Shown: one piece after another, positions 6,383 through 6,537 of the stretch | Layout: every line of letters begins with the position of its first letter | How positions within the stretch are numbered: the first letter of the stretch is position 1 | Origin: Dehalococcoidia bacterium | GTDB taxonomy: Bacteria; Chloroflexota; Dehalococcoidia; Dehalococcoidales; UBA3254 | Assembly: GCA_030691835.1 (NCBI GenBank) | Contig: JAUYDO010000106.1 | Span: 1 to 6,537 of the forward strand | DNA length: 6,537 bases | Direction of reading: 5' to 3' | Notes under the pieces: generated by a model | Told to the model about the DNA's origin: nothing | The model's input: the letters and a program-made list of their open reading frames with translations, nothing else | Databases searched by the model: none | Made by a program: the position numbers and the translations under genes

Positions 6383-6422
6383 AACGGTTCAGAAATAAAT
6401 CCTCATGTTCAATGGCATGAAT

Positions 6423-6451
6423 CTTATATCATATTATTTGATATTTGTCAA
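6423..6451 (-). promoter_or_regulatory. Strong sigma70-type promoter of the three-gene operon
   Basis: On the minus strand a perfect -35 TTGACA (6451-6446) is followed by exactly 17 nt and a -10 TATAAG (6428-6423) preceded by TG (extended -10). Transcription would start near 6416, giving a leader of about 45 nt before the ATG at 6372. No other promoter of this quality was seen before the GH3 or kinase genes, so all three are likely transcribed from here. Confidence 0.75.
6426..6444. promoter_or_regulatory. Candidate operator dyad overlapping spacer and -10
   Basis: ATATCA (6426-6431) and TGATAT (6439-6444) form a perfect 6-bp inverted repeat with a 7-bp spacer. It covers the -10 and most of the promoter spacer, where a bound dimer would block polymerase. 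The HTH-receiver protein is the obvious candidate ligand, but the DNA is very AT-rich and the dyad may be chance. Confidence 0.35.
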
Positions 6452-6470
6452 TATTTTATAACATTTTATA
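6451..6470 (-). promoter_or_regulatory. Phased A/T repeats upstream of -35, UP-element-like
   Basis: Two adjacent 10-mers, ATATTTTATA and ACATTTTATA on the plus strand, match at 9 of 10 positions. They repeat once per helical turn immediately upstream of the -35. Such tracts can bind the RNA polymerase alpha subunit or bend DNA. Inferred from sequence only. Confidence 0.35.
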
Positions 6471-6520
6471 GCATAATATAGTATTTAACAATATTCATTT
6501 AAAAATTCTGTTTTTACACC

Positions 6521-6537
6521 CCCTCACCTTAATCCTC
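6521..6537. repeat. Possible edge of a dispersed C-rich repeat
   Basis: CCCTCACCTTAATCCTC at the right edge resembles the CCCTCACCCTAATCCTCTCCC-type ends of short dispersed intergenic repeats seen in many bacterial genomes. Its continuation is outside the window, so inverted partner and length cannot be judged. Confidence 0.3.

Noticed and set aside
6373..6384. TTG start of the HTH-receiver gene at 6384
   Set aside because: This codon overlaps the GGAGGG ribosome site of the ATG at 6372.

Overview
The window carries four protein-coding genes, all on the minus strand, so transcription runs from high to low coordinates. The gene content (a cytoplasmic-type molybdopterin/[4Fe-4S] oxidoreductase, a very large multi-domain sensor kinase, a bacterial GH3-type acyl-adenylate enzyme), the clear Shine-Dalgarno sites and the dispersed palindromic repeats indicate a bacterium, probably an anaerobe. 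Moderately GC-balanced genes with AT-rich intergenic DNA would fit Chloroflexota (Dehalococcoidia-like) or Desulfobacterota. That placement is a guess from general gene content, not from a marker gene.

Right to left (5' to 3' of transcription): the right edge (6521-6537) ends in what looks like the start of a dispersed C-rich repeat. It is followed by an AT-rich promoter region (about 6423-6480) with a perfect TTGACA -35, 17-bp spacing, an extended TATAAG -10, phased A/T repeats upstream and a dyad overlapping the spacer and -10. This promoter appears to drive a three-gene operon: (i) 5830-6372, a 180-aa protein with an excisionase-type helix-turn-helix in front of a receiver domain, the reverse of the usual response-regulator order; (ii) 4143-5723, a 526-aa GH3-family acyl-adenylate/amide synthetase-like enzyme; (iii) 1221-4124, a 967-aa hybrid histidine kinase with a multi-pass membrane sensor, GAF-like, PAS, HisKA, HATPase and C-terminal receiver domains, starting with GTG 18 nt after the GH3 stop.

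The kinase gene ends exactly at a 146-bp non-coding MITE-like element (1079-1224). It has perfect 14-bp ends reading CTAG-GTGTAGTGTCT-like (CTAGTGTAGTGTCT) and an internal double palindrome of the GTCATTCC...GGAATGAC type. The layout fits an IS630/Tc1-type TA duplication inside a CTAG target, and the kinase stop codon TAG is part of that target. Downstream, a roughly 280-bp AT-rich spacer holds an extended -10 promoter and leads into the 5' part (267 codons) of a molybdopterin oxidoreductase that runs off the left edge.

Working model (inference): the HTH-receiver protein and the hybrid kinase form a two-component or phosphorelay system. The GH3-type enzyme between them may make or modify the small acyl molecule the system responds to. 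The molybdoenzyme has its own promoter and may or may not be a target. No Hpt phosphotransfer domain, tRNA, rRNA or CRISPR array was seen.
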